This document shows positions 52,736 to 64,000 of a DNA stretch of 64,000 nt, piece after piece. The notes beneath the pieces are model-generated. The model searched no databases, was not told the origin of the DNA, and saw only the letters and a program-made list of their open reading frames with translations. Location of the stretch: positions 50,366,195 to 50,430,194 of the forward strand of contig CM055097.1 in the NCBI GenBank assembly GCA_029204225.1, in the 5' to 3' direction. The stretch is from Diphasiastrum complanatum. Taxonomy: Eukaryota > Streptophyta > Lycopodiopsida > Lycopodiales > Lycopodiaceae. A program made the translations under genes and the position numbers. The number at the start of each line of letters is the position of its first letter. The first letter of the stretch is position 1.

Positions 52736-53591
52736 TGTTGGAATTTAATCTAACTCCTACTCATCCCAACAGCCCTCCTTCCTTCTCTCAAAACTACTCT
52801 CTCAAAGATGTCTGCAGAAAATAAACTCTTTCAACAGTCTGCATTTTTTAACTGAATGTCGCAACAGGCAAAAAACCCGACAAAGACTTCCACTTCACTT
52901 TCGAAATTTTCAAAGCACTAAAGGTTTTGTGAAAAAGATGACAAAGTGTTCACTGAAGGTTTTAGTCGATTTCACGCACCTTCAGATATGCGACAATTCT
53001 CCCGAAAAATACGACACTATAGATTTATGCAGGATTCCAAGTACGTACAGACTGTCTACGTCTTCACGCTCCAATAACGACTATCCTAATTAGTTAGTTA
53101 AACAGCTTTTAAACTATCTTGTAATTGTAAAGTCAGAATAACACAAGATCTACCAACTGCTATAAGTAAATGAGCGATTGGAGAACCAGAGACATAAGAG
53201 GGGATGCATGAAGAGATACTCCACATGGCTGTCACAGACACCTAATTGTTTATGAAATCTCTATTCATGGTAGTCTAAGACTCCTACATTGATAATCATA
53301 TTCAACACAAACTGGACATTTCTCTAATCTTTGTTCACACAGTTATCACTATTCTTCATAGTATTCATTGTCTTTTCTTGTTGGTTGGGACTTCGTTTCA
53401 GAAGTTTTCCATAGAGTGGTATCAGAGCTGATGATTCATCAAGAGCCATATACATTTCCATTATTCTTGGTATCATAGCTCGGGTCTTTTTGGATTATTA
53501 GAGTCTAGGACATACAAAGGAACTTATACGTTCTTGTTTTCAGGAGCTAGTTCATATGTTGTTTGTGTTCAATCTCTGATATTCGATTACA

Positions 53592-53995
53592 ATGGAAGGT
53601 TCAACCTCAGAGATCCGTTTGATCAACAAGTTTAATGGAGATGATTTTCACATGTGGAAGTTCAAAATGAGGATGTTCTTAATCGAGAAGGAGCTATGGG
53701 GATATGTCAACGGTTCTATTGTCAAACCAGCAGAACCAGAACTGCTTCTAGGATGGGAAGCAAAGGATGGCAAAGCACTTGCCATTGTATCCTTAAATCT
53801 GAAGGACACTTAGATTGCTCATGTATCAAATAGCAAATAGTTGCTGAATCAACTTGCTGCCATAGGTTCCCCTATTTCAGAAGAAGACTCAACAATGTTT
53901 CTTCTTGCCAATCTTCCATCCGATACCCTGGTATTGCTTCTGAGCAATACACCTGCACTGTCCCTCCAAAAACTGATAGCAAGCCGTAGAAGCAT
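53592..53995 (+). pseudogene. Copia F gag
   Basis: ATG at 53592: MEGSTSEIRLINKFNGDDFH, MWKFKMRMFLIEKELWGYVN, stop at 53811-53813, then LLNQLAAIGSPISEEDSTMF and LLANLPSDTLVLLLS. Sequence between the stop and 53841 has lost part of the capsid. Near 53995 it switches to reverse transcriptase. Confidence 0.85.
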
Positions 53996-55460
53996 TTGTC
54001 AATGTCAAATGCAGACGGATGGAAAGCTGCCGTGAATGATGAGTACAATTCTCTGATGAAGAACAAGACCTGGAGTCTTGTTAGTTCTTGTGCAGGTATA
54101 AAATTGATTGACTCTAAGTGGATCTTCAAGCTAAAGCTTAAGCCAGATGGATTAATATCCAAATGGAAAGCTCAATTGGTGGTTAAAGGATTTGAGCAAG
54201 TATATGGAATAGATTACACTGACACCTTCAATCCAGTAGTAAAACATCAATCTATTCACACCTTGTTGGCTATAGCAGTTGTAGAAGATCTGGACATTCA
54301 CCAGATGGACGTCCAGACAGTGTTCCTTCACATATATATACAAGAAGACATATTCATTTATCAACCAGAAGGTTACGTCCTTCAAGGCCAAGAGCATTTG
54401 GTATGTAAATTGCACAAGGCACTATATGCCCTCAAGCAAGAATCAACCACTTCTTGTTGCAGCATAATTTCACTTCTTGCTCCGCAGACTCTAATGTGTA
54501 TCTCAAGCGTAAAGGGTCAAGCTATATTATTATAGCATTGTACGTTGATGATTCTTTAATCATCAGCAATTCAAATCAGTTACTGCATGAAGCCAAATCT
54601 TTGCTTTCATCATAATTTGAGATGACTGATTTAGGCCTAGTTCATTACCTACTCGGTATGGATATCAACAGAGATCACGCAAGCAGAAGGATCACTATAA
54701 GCCAAGAGTCCTATTTAATCAATGTACTATGCAGATATGGCATGGTGGATTGCAAGCCCATAGACACACCTATGAATCTAGGATCGAAGTTGTCCAAAGA
54801 CATGTGCCCCAGAACTCAAGCAAATCAATAAGAAATGTGCAGGTATCTTTATCAGTATGTCATAGGATCTATAATGTATTCTATGATCTACACACGACCT
54901 GATCTAGCATATGCGATAAGCACACTGTCTCAATACATGTCCAATCCATGCTTACAACATTGGAAGGCTCTGCAAAGAGTACTGAAGTACATTCAAGCTA
55001 CAAAGCACTATGCTTTGAACTGTGACGATAATATAGAAGCTGCACTTTCGTTAATCACTTATTCATATTTAGATTGGGCAGGAGACGTGGATACCACAAA
55101 ATCCACATCAGGTTATATTTGTTCCTTGCAAGAGGACCCATTTCATGGAACAACAGAAAGCAGAAATGCATTTCGTTGTCCTCCACAATATTCAAATATG
55201 TTGCAGCTACATCAACAGTGAAGGAGATCATTTGGCTCAAAAGGTTGCTACAGGATCTGCAATTCCCACAGATTGGTTCAACAATACTCCCGTGCGACAA
55301 TCAAAGCTGCATAGCTCTATCTCTAAACCCACATACTCATGCTAGAACTAAACACATAGAAATTCAGTTCACGAAAGTTCAAAATAAAGATGTGTACTAA
55401 GTTACTGTCACACAGACAGGATGTTGGCTGATATTTTGACAAGCCCATTGTCTAGAGATA
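53996..55460 (+). pseudogene. Copia F reverse transcriptase and RNase H
   Basis: RT start WKAAVNDEYNSLMKNKTWSL, SKWIFKLKLKPDGLISKWKA, FEQVYGIDYTDTFNPV, IHQMDVQTVFLHIYIQEDIF, LYALKQE; frame change near 54450; active site YVDD intact near 54541-54552; stop near 54616; TDLGLVHYLLGMDINRDHAS; RNase H TRPDLAYAISTLSQYMSNP, DWAGDVDTTKSTSGYI, frame change near 55130, then ISWNNRKQKCISLSST and CDNQSCIALSLNPHTHARTK. Ends near 55460. Confidence 0.88.
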
Positions 55461-55532
55461 AACATTCTACCTTACTAGATATGATAAATCTCAATTGCAG
55501 TTCAGATTTGTAGCAGTAAGCTTAAGGAGGAG

Positions 55533-56018
55533 TGCTGGAATTTAATCTAACTCCTACTCATCCCAGCAGCCCTCCTTCCTTCTCTCAAAACTACTCTCTC
55601 AAATATGTCTACAGAAAATGAACTGTATTTCAACAGTCTGCATTTTGTAACTGAATGTCGCAACAGGTGAAAAACCCGACAAAGACTTCCGCTTCACTTT
55701 CAAAATTTTCTGAGCTCTAAAGGTTTTGCAAAAAAGACGACAAAGTGTTCACTGAAGGTTTTAGTCCATTTCACGCACCTTCAGATATGCAACAATTCTC
55801 CCAAAAAATGCAAAAAATGTGACACTACAAATTTATATAGGATTCCAAGTACATATTGTCTATGTCTTCACGCTCCAATAATGACTATCCTAATTAGTTA
55901 GTTAAACAATTGTTAGTTATAAAGTCAGAATAACACAAGATCTACCAGCTACTATAAGTAAATGAGCGACTAGAGAAGCAGAGACATAAGAGGGGATGCA
56001 TGAAGAGATACTCATCAG
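55533..56018 (+). repeat. Truncated 3' LTR of copia F
   Basis: Matches 52736-53230 with scattered substitutions and small deletions, ending after GATGCATGAAGAGATACTC. Confidence 0.85.
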
Positions 56019-58539
56019 AGATCAAACGACCAAAATGGGATACCTCTTGAAAACTTGTTGTTTCGAACATCAACCAATATTTAGACACCCATTGCAAGCT
56101 ATTACACAATATTATGAAATCACAATTAAGCTCACAAACCGATATGAAAAACATTACATAGTACATTTTCAATGTTCACTTGCAAGATCATGAGTTTCTT
56201 TTCCTCAAAAAATAAGTAATACTTTATGTTTTTAATCATTTTCAAAGCACCAAAAAGAATTGTTAGTTACCACACGAAACATTTTTTATGTGGCCAAAAG
56301 CCTATGTGCAACACTACAACGTTCTTGTTTATAGATGCTAATTGATTTTTTTCTATAAAAAAATATTAGAAAAATTTAATTCCAAAAATCAACATCAAAC
56401 ATTTTTCATCCCACAAATTTAGTCATGTCACTTGTAATGCACAGCACAACATATCTTGTCTTTTGAATGGCCTAGAAGTAAAGTAATAGTTTCAATTCTA
56501 TGGAATGTAAATTTTTCAAGGACAAAAGAAATAGTGAAGAGATTAAATCTAAAGATTCAGATTAAATCTAAAGATTCATTTTAAGGAGAATTTATAATCT
56601 AAGGTGTACATGTTTTCTAGTATTTGCACAATATATGAACAAAACTCATAGTGGGACCTCACATTCACCTTGTCACAACTCCCGTCCTTTCATTGCATAG
56701 AAAATGTATCTACTATCAAGTGAGCTATGATCCTGACAATAAAACTATTGTATCTAATAGGTAGCCTTGCTTTCTAATTAATAGTAGGTAAAATTGAAAG
56801 TAAACTTTATTCGACATATTACCTCATTTTGTTACCAAAACTTTCGTGATTTTCTGAGAAGTGCATTTTGTTTCAAGTAAGTCAAGTTACTAACCAAATA
56901 TGGAAAAAAGAAGAATAGAAAAAGAAAAGAATATGAAGTTGTTAAGGCAACTTCTACGAACAATAATTTTTTGAACACTTTTGTGCAAGCACATCATCCA
57001 GGGAGGCTGAAAATAAACTTAAAAGCTAGTAGGCTTTTTTTGGACCAACTAGTTATCAATCAAAGTGAGGTGAGTTATCTTCAAAAAAAAATTTGTTTTC
57101 CTCTTGACTTTCTCTTTAAAGGATTGTCTTTCTTGCATTTGAAGCTTCTTGATAACATATTTTCTTGTATGTCATGGTGTGCAATTGACTCTACACCTAT
57201 GGGAGAGGATACAATCCCCCGACATGTCTTTCATCAAGTCTTGTCTCTCGAGCTTCAAATGCTAATTGAATTGTACATATGTTTACTTGATACAAAAATA
57301 AAGATATGAGAAGTGGCTAGTCTTCCATTTTCATCAAAATACAAAATTCAATCTCTCCTTAATCAATAGCCCATTGTGCAATATTTTCATAGGCATAATT
57401 TCATGTTCTCTATCTTAATGTATTTGATTGTCTTGAAGTTGCATTTTGTTTTATTTGGACCATTCACATCCCAGTATTCTATTAATGTAATAATTCCTAT
57501 CAAATGAAATAATATCAAAATCCTTCATATATGAGACTGTTTTAGCTAAAGAATGATTCAAATGATCTTCCATTATGTTGATCAAATTCAACTTTCTTGA
57601 ATACTTCTTGAATGTAAGCTCAATTAGTGTAGATTTAAATCATATTTTCATATGAATCTATTATGAAAAAAATTATTTTGAAATTATATACAAGAAAGCA
57701 ACATTTAAGTTCTTTTCTCATGAATATTCTACATAACCCAGATATGTGCCAGGACACAAGTTTAAGAAGATTTAATAGGGGAGAGTCAAAGTTTCAAATA
57801 TGTGTAAGAACAATAATAGTAGATTTGGAACCCAACAATAATTGCTTATGCATTTGGTGGAATTTCTTCTATTGTAGTGCTAGCATATGGTGACATGTCT
57901 TTTCTTGTAGTGGTGACATATGGTGATGTGTCTTTTCTTGTAGTGGTGTTGGTGATGTGTCTTCTCTTATAGTGGTAACACATGATTCCCATATTACCAT
58001 TGTGATTGGAAGGATGAAATTATGTATGATAGTGTGTCGGCCAAGTTATCATCTTGTTGATTGATTTTTATCTATTATATTTATAGAACCATGTGTTTGT
58101 TGATACTTTGTATGATAAAGTGATCCTCCCTACCCATACACATATCAATATGCAAAAATGTATCTAATCCTAGCTTTGTTTTGTTGTAAACAACACTTAA
58201 TTGTGATCCTTAATTTGAAGGCCAAAATCATAACTATGTATTTTTTTTAAAAAAACACACAACAAATCACAGATACTTAAGAGGTAAAAACGGACTAGAA
58301 GACTTGAAAAAACAAACCATCACATCAACATGCACATTTGACACCACACAAGGGGGCCCATTTGGTATCCTCATTTTTTAGGTAATATCTACATATACAA
58401 TCTAGCTCTAAGATCTTTGATTACTTAAGATAGCACATCTAGCACCATTGACAATGTAGAAAACTAGCTCTATCAATGCATAGAAGCTTCAAACTCTCAG
58501 ATATGAATGATAAAGTACTATTTTTGTCCATACAAAAAT
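56019..58539. other. Unassigned AT-rich sequence with a short tandem repeat
   Basis: No recognisable gene in 2.5 kb; open frames such as 56971-57309 have no family signature. At about 57873-57977 the unit CATATGGTGAYRTGTCTTTT plus CTTGTAGTGGTGA is repeated about three times with decay. Parts of 57350-57660 read like degraded copia on the minus strand, but too weakly to call. Confidence 0.4.
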
Positions 58540-59008
58540 AGTAAGCTACTATATCTCACACGTGTGTATGCAATAAACATGAAACCAACTGATTCTACAC
58601 ACAAAAAGTTAAGATATCAACACCAATGTGCACCAATGAGTATGGAACCCCAAAGAGATCTCATGTATAAGCATGAGAGAGAGAGAGTAGAGAGAGAGAG
58701 AGGGAGAGTTAAGTTTTCTTCCCACATGTGTACATCTATTTATAACAGGTCCATGCCTATTTTTTTCATAAAAACTTCTAGAATAATAACCCTATCAACA
58801 ATATGACTAGATTCAATGTATCTAACATTCAAATTTGAATATGTCCAAACTCGACCTACTACATTTTCCACACTTTTCAAAAGTGGTAATTCAAAAACAT
58901 TTAGACTAAAAATAACTTTGAAATGTTTATCTCTAAGTCTAAAAATGCATATTGGTCTCAAGTTGCCAAATAAACAAAATATGACCAAACTAGTTGATAT
59001 TTCTCACA
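58540..59008 (-). repeat. 3' LTR (partial) of a minus-strand copia, B family
   Basis: On the minus strand it starts TGTGAGAAATATCAACTAG after a polypurine tract (TTGAAGAGGGAG, 59009-59020), like copia B's 3' LTR (GAGGGAG-TGTGAAAGATTCAAC). It contains CACACGTGTG (58558), CACATGTG (58723) and a GA microsatellite (about 58676-58708). The left end is not resolved. Confidence 0.7.
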
Positions 59009-59020
59009 CTCCCTCTTCAA

Positions 59021-60275
59021 CTAGTTTTAGCGTAGATTTTGGAAAAATACACCAAGTGATGTTCTATGCTTTGTAAACAAGTCTTTTCCCAATGCTTTGG
59101 TGAAGATATCAGCCACACATTCCTTTGAAGAAACATGTTGAAGCTCCACCTCCTTTGCCATGACTTGCTCCCTAACAAAATGTTATGCCACCTCGATATG
59201 CTTGCTCCTTGCATGAAAGATAAGATTGCTTGCCAACTTTTGGGCTGAAAGGTTGTTACAAAAGATGATTGGACTCTTTGAAAAACTCATCAAGTGAAGA
59301 TCTCTCACCATCCTTTTGATCCATAACATCATCTTTGTGCATGATGTTAGTGCTTTGTACTTGGCCTCACTAGATGACAATGAGACCTAACTTCCAATGC
59401 CCCACACTAGGATTTTGCATATATTGGCTTAATCTACCAACATAATAGCTTAGATCAGGCCTTGTGATGGTTAGATAAATGAGTGAACTAACTAGCTTCT
59501 TATAGAGAGTAATGTCCTTGAAGTATCTTTCATTACCTCTTATAGTGAGCTTTACATTTGACTCCATAGGTGTATCACAAGGCTTTGCATCTACCATATG
59601 AAATCTTTTTAGAATAGAGTTAGTATACTTCTCTTGACAAATGAAAGTAGATTGAGAAGACCTAAAAACTTCTATTCCCAAGATATAATGCAAATGTCCA
59701 AGATAATGCACCTCAAAATCCTTCTTGAGCGCAATCTTGCTCTCATCAATATCTTGATTGTTGCCTCCACTCAATATGATATCATCCACATAGATTAGTA
59801 GAATGGTAACATCATTTCCATCAAATCTATAATAAAGTGAATGATCATACTCACTCATAACAAAGTTTTGAGAAAGTAGAAATGTGTTAAGCTTAGCATA
59901 CCTACTCCTAGGGGCTTGCTTAAGACCATACAAACTCTTTCACAAATAACAAACATGATTTGGCATTCCATGTGAGATGTAGCCCTCGGGTTGCTCCATG
60001 TAAACTTACTTCTCAAGATCACTATTCAAGAATGCATTAGTGATATCCAATTGCCATAGATCCCAACCAAATCTTGTAGCAAGAGAGATGATGACCCGAA
60101 TGCTTACCATCTTTGCCACGGGTGAAAAGGTCTCATCATAGTCAATACCATGTTCTTGTGCATATCTCTTGGCCACCAACCTTGCCTTATACATGAATTG
60201 ATCCATCTTGGTTTTTTTTCACCTTGAATATCCACTTGCATGCTATAACTTTCTTATCCTTTGGAAGTTCCACCA
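59021..60275 (-). pseudogene. Copia reverse transcriptase and RNase H (B family)
   Basis: Minus-strand order: RT start LVELPKDKK (about 60275), YKARLVAKRYAQEHGIDYDE, MVSIRVIISLATRFGWDLWQ, LDITNAFLNSDLEK, a stop before MYGLKQAPRSRY, FVMSEYDHSLYYRFDGNDVT, active site YVDD intact (59781-59792), LHYILGIEVFRSSQSTFICQ, TRPDLSYYVGRLSQYM; frame change near 59385; SSSEAKYKALTSCTKMMLWI, FCNNLSAQKLASNLIFHARS, ending near 59090. Gag, protease and integrase are absent: the right side joins gypsy gag. Confidence 0.9.
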
Positions 60276-60299
60276 ACCCATAGGCGTTTGAAGAAAACT

Positions 60300-60716
60300 C
60301 ACATAGTAGTTCAAACATTTTCTATACTCAAATTTTGTCTTCTGAACCAATGCCAAGAATTGCTGATTAAATTGTTGTACAGAACCAGTTTGTTTGAGAG
60401 ATTCGAATGATTTCTCATAAAACCTGGTAATACTATCGATGAAAGCAATTTTGAATTGACTCCAAAGCTTTGTGCTCAAATGTGTTTGAGTATCCCACCA
60501 TGCTCGAACTTGTCCTTGAAAGCGCAATGAAGCGAGATAGATTTTATCTTCTTCAGAATAATGGCGATGACGGAAATAAGCTTCTAATTCAGTCAACTAA
60601 TCATCAATGCTGATTGAATTTGGTTGTCCGTCAAATACAAGGTTGTAACGTACAATTTCAGATTGTATTTCATCAAAAGATGGAAATTGAATGTTTTGAC
60701 TATAACGGTCCATCAT
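60300..60716 (-). pseudogene. Ty3/gypsy gag N-terminus
   Basis: ATG at 60716 (MMDRYSQNIQFPSFDEIQSE), then LVFDGQPNSISIDD, a TAG at about 60597-60599 where the family has Trp, then LTELEAYFRHRHYSEEDKIY, GQVRAWWDTQ and SVQQFNQQFLALVQKTKF. It breaks off near 60290 at the copia junction. Confidence 0.85.
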
Positions 60717-61715
60717 TAATGACTAGTGAAGACTTGTGGACTATGAATTCACCGTTTGAAATTTATTTAAAATGATAATTTACAAGCAGGTAAAATTGCT
60801 CTTCTCCAATCACTTAAAGATTCTGAGTCCTCGAAAAATAAAGTGGCTGTGAATGGAAAGTGTAACAAATGAAAATGAAGTAGCAGTTGTGTTCAATCTG
60901 TCACCATGAACAATTTTTTCCTTTTTACAGTGTTTGAATCCGATCTAAAACGGAGATGATATGAAGATTTGAAAATTTCTAATGGAAACACGAAAAAAAA
61001 AAACTGACTCAAAAAAAAGGGTCTTGAAAAAAAAAAACTGAGCAGTAATTATGACACAATCATAGCAGAGTATCAACAAGAATATGCACCTGTTGAAAGT
61101 CAAGTAAAAGATGAAAACGAACTTGAAGAGCAAACGGAAAAGACGAAAAAGAGCGGACAGAAAGTCTAAAGGAAAAGTTCAATGGAGAGAGGTTTGAATT
61201 CGTGGAAGAACTCGTGTACTTGTGAACTTGGATTCGTAGGTGCAGGATTCAATGCAACAGTGAAATCACAGCTTGCTTGGATCCAGATGGATGGAAAATG
61301 GTTTTTGTTGATAACCAAATTGTTTTGAGGGAGCTTGAGTGAAGCTTGCATTCCGGGTTTGGTTTTTATGACATCTGTTGGCACGCCATCAGATGCATGC
61401 TGGGAATTATCGGAGCTGAGCATCTTACTAGTCTCTTGATTCGCCCAGTATTCATCAGAAGACAGCACATACATGCGAATCAAGCTTATTGCAATCCTGT
61501 TTTTGTTTCGTTATTTCGATTCTTTGGAAACTGTAGTATTGACAGGCATTTCTTACCAATGAAATTGAACTCCAGTCTTAGTCCAGCATTTGACACTTTT
61601 CAGTGGCCAACTACAGATCTGCAGGCAATCAAAAACTCAGACATCAAAGCAATCAGCCAGCTACAGATCGCAGCAGAGTAGGTTCAGCTAGCTATTGGAT
61701 CGCGATCTCCACTGT

Positions 61716-61782
<67 letters not shown>

Positions 61783-62815
61783 TGAGAATTAGGTTAGCTT
61801 AGGCTAGGTCGGGTAGGTTAGGACTGTAGGTAGGTAGGGTTGGTTAGGTTTGGTTTTTCTTTTTTAAATCAAACTTCAAGCGAGGTGAAAATGAAAGAAA
61901 TCCTACCTACAGACCTTAATGGTCACTCCGAGGTTTTCTTAAAGAGAGAGAGAGAGAGAGAGAGAGAGTGAATGAGAATTAGGGTTAGGTTAGGCTAGTT
62001 CGCGTAGGTTAGGACTGTAGGTAGGTAGGGTTAGGTTAGGTTTGATTTTTTTTTTAAATCAAACTTCAAATTGAAAAAGTTTAAAAAAGTTTACAAAGGA
62101 CATGAAACTTCAGAATTGAAAACTGAAGTGCTTCTCTCTCCACTTGGAAAGAATCCACAAAAAAATTTCAAAATTCTGGCAATTTTAACCCATCTCCACA
62201 AATTTGATCATAACTTTCTCAATATTGATCCAAAATCAAAACAAACTCAGTAATATTGAAAATAAACCCAAGCTTTATCAAGTTATAATATCAAATCAAT
62301 GATTGAATGTGATTTGATTGGTTGAATTAATCACAGAACAGGATTGAAATTTTTGAAAAAAGAAAACTAATAAAACTAGAGCTACAAATCAAGATTTGTC
62401 ATAACTTTTTGGATACTAATCCAAATGACCTGCCATATGGATCAGATCAAAGCTAAGAAATGCTCTAAAGTCCTATGGAAAGAAACTAGAAATAAAAACT
62501 CAGATCAAATCTGAAAAATCCAAATCAAGTGAAAGCAAAATCCTAGTCACCTATTTGACAACCTTTGGAAAAAGTGCAATAACGTTTGCATCTCTTATCC
62601 AAATGCCTTGAAAATTGGTGCAATTAAAGCTGAAACAAATCACTACAAACCTATTGAATCAAATTAAAATAAAAAGCGAAATTGAATGTCAAAAATTCAT
62701 CTGAACAGAACTGAAAAATTCAAAGTTAAAAAATAGCAAAAAGAAAGCTACAAAAACAATACACTCATCAAATCTAATGGAATTCACATAGAATCATCAT
62801 GAATCATGGATCTAT
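60717..62815 (-). other. Long leader of the minus-strand gypsy, with GA repeats and TAGG-rich duplication
   Basis: About 2.1 kb without a convincing gene between the primer site and gag. (GA)n runs at 61715-61742, 61752-61778 and 61942-61969. A duplicated block (61772-61879 and 61962-62069) shares GTGAATGAGAATTAGG, several TAGGTTAGG units and AAATCAAACTTCAA. The 105-codon open frame at 61483-61166 has no recognised similarity. Confidence 0.55.
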
Positions 62816-62827
62816 GCTCTGATACCA
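62816..62827 (-). promoter_or_regulatory. Primer-binding site, tRNA-iMet
   Basis: On the minus strand TGGTATCAGAGC lies five bases inside the LTR that begins at 62833. Confidence 0.8.
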
Positions 62828-62832
62828 AGAAA

Positions 62833-63687
62833 TGTCATGTGCCAAATCTAAGCAAATAGCAATTACAATGGAAGTAAAGCTAAGAGCAAGATAGCATATC
62901 CATAGAAAGCTAGAAACATGGAGATCTCAATGAATCACATTATCAATGAAAGAAAGAGTACAAAGCAATGTAAATGAGCATGGATTCATGTAGATAGGGC
63001 ACATGAGACCTAGTTTGCATCAATCGAAAGGTGGAGTTGCTTCTTGTTTTTTTCCAGCCTTTTGGTGCTTGGTACTTCCAGATGGTGGATTTGATCTCCA
63101 GGTAGATGGCTTTTCTAAATTTGGTGTACTTTCAGCCTATCGATCATGATTATGGATTTTCTCCATAGGATTTTATAAGGGAAACTCCCTAAAATCCTGC
63201 TTATAAGACAATACACAATGGAAAACACACGAGCAAACACCCAACCAAGTAGAAGCGACCAATCAACTCTAGAAGCTTCACCCCCAAGCCAAGGAAATAA
63301 GAAGCATGAATGTAGAATGAAACTCTGGCAATGAATCAATGATCACAATGAGAGTAGGACGAGTTTGGCCTCAATATATAGAGCCAAAAGCAACATGGGC
63401 ACATAGCCATGCATAGCCTTAAGTTCCCTATACATAGATTCACCTAGAATAGAGTCCTAAGCATGGACCACCTATTCATAGAATTGCTATTGATAAGTCT
63501 ACACGTGCATACACTGTCTCATACCTTGTCTAAACTCCATTTAGTGTGTTCTGGCCTCACAAGAATATTAGTTACTTTGGGTCACATCCAGTATGACGTG
63601 GCATAACTAACAGCTTGATTTACTGGAGTACCGTGTATCCAAGACTAGGAGTATACTGAATCCTACTTATTGGTCATGGACATAACA
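62833..63687 (-). repeat. Gypsy LTR flanked by both a primer site and a polypurine tract
   Basis: Plus-strand ends TGTCATG...CATAACA form a near-perfect terminal inverted pair (855 bp). A minus-strand TATA-like tatatatt lies near 63375. The left side has a primer-binding site (62816-62827). The right side has, on the minus strand, AAGGAGAGAAAAA (63688-63700), a polypurine tract, and further right an integrase tail. The second LTR of neither element is in the window. Confidence 0.65.
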
Positions 63688-63899
63688 TTTTTCTCTCCTT
63701 AAACTGCATCTATCCTTAGAAGCTCTCTAAACAGGAAAGAATTACAGTTTCTTTAACTTTCAATATTAACCGAGAAAATCAATGTCCTTAGTCTAACTTT
63801 CATGTCAAACAAGTACTAAGAGATAAACCTATTTCAAATCGGTAATCTCTGCTCTGGAGTACAACTCAGGTTTGAAAAGTACACTAAGAGCGATAAATT

Positions 63900-63985
63900 T
63901 TCCATCTGGGATTACATTCATCACAAGTTAGTAACATCACCTCATGTAAAGCACTTACATGAAACATTGGGTGAAATAACCTAAC
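63900..63985 (-). pseudogene. Possible gypsy integrase C-terminal fragment
   Basis: Minus-strand reading RLFHPMFHVSALHE (63982 leftward) fits the HPVFHVSxLK motif near the end of chromovirus-type integrases. Only a short match; a stop lies just upstream and no chromodomain can be read in 63700-63900. Confidence 0.45.
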
Positions 63986-64000
63986 TTAAGAGATTAACGT

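Larger units (their letters stand above)
52736..56018 (+). mobile_element. Ty1/copia element F, protease and integrase deleted
   Basis: 5' LTR 52736-53411 (TGTTGGAATTTAATC...TTCCA); primer site TGGTATCAGAGC at 53417-53428, five bases inside; polypurine tract CTTAAGGAGGAG just before the 3' LTR start at 55533. The 3' LTR matches the 5' LTR only up to about 56018 and then stops, so it is truncated. Gag is joined directly to reverse transcriptase. Confidence 0.88.

Noticed and set aside
57873-57977. Tandem units with spacers as a CRISPR-like array
   Set aside because: Only about three decayed units without distinct spacers, in a plant nuclear context.
15751-62827. Many TGGTATCAGAGC sites as tRNA gene pieces
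   Set aside because: Each abuts an LTR end and is a primer-binding site; no tRNA-length cloverleaf surrounds any of them.

Overview
This looks like a piece of a repeat-rich nuclear plant chromosome. About 85% of what I can assign is LTR-retrotransposon sequence in several layers of nesting. I can support only one convincing host gene: a SUVH-type SRA-domain protein at 41588-43762 (minus), with a spliced 5' UTR. The AT-rich base composition, the plant-type Ty1/copia gag-pol genes with initiator-Met-tRNA primer sites, a Tat-like Ty3/gypsy element and the SUVH-type SRA domain all point to a land plant. The low gene density suggests a large genome, such as a fern, lycophyte or gymnosperm, but the sequence alone does not fix the species.

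Layout. 1-15017: a decayed plus-strand copia (family A), broken first by a fragment of gypsy gag (1251-2294) and then by a complete 11.9-kb minus-strand gypsy element (2570-14515) with 807-bp LTRs and an AAAGT target duplication. 15018-24128: copia B (plus). Its reverse transcriptase is split by a complete minus-strand non-autonomous copia-like element C (17357-22106, 831-bp LTRs, GATCT duplication). 24129-26058: an internally deleted copia, cut at 26059 by a different LTR. 26059-29735: an unclassified LTR element or elements with a structured leader and an orphan 215-codon ORF. 29738-30600: head-to-head inverted pieces of copia family A. 30640-38131: minus-strand element D. Its LTR carries a phased CCAAT array and is interrupted by a very young copia E (32624-38041, LTRs differing at two positions, CACAC duplication).

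38132-48990 is the least repeat-dense part: a possible tyrosine-recombinase remnant, GA/GT microsatellites, the SRA gene with its 5' intron, tandem and inverted repeats, and a minus-strand copia RNase H relic. 48996-56018: two more plus-strand copias (family A2 and copia F) with a small gypsy integrase relic between them. 56019-58540: nothing recognisable except a short tandem repeat. 58540-60275: a minus-strand copia of the B family. 60300-64000: minus-strand gypsy material in which a single LTR has a polypurine tract on one side and a primer-binding site on the other, as in a tandem array.

The history can be read from the nesting: copia A, then gypsy; copia B, then C; element D, then E. Nearly all pol genes are dead through catalytic-residue changes, stops, frameshifts or internal deletions. 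The two best-preserved insertions, C and E, are both non-autonomous, which implies that active relatives elsewhere supply the enzymes. Coordinates of pseudogene pieces are approximate to about 10-30 bases; LTR ends supported by target duplications are exact.
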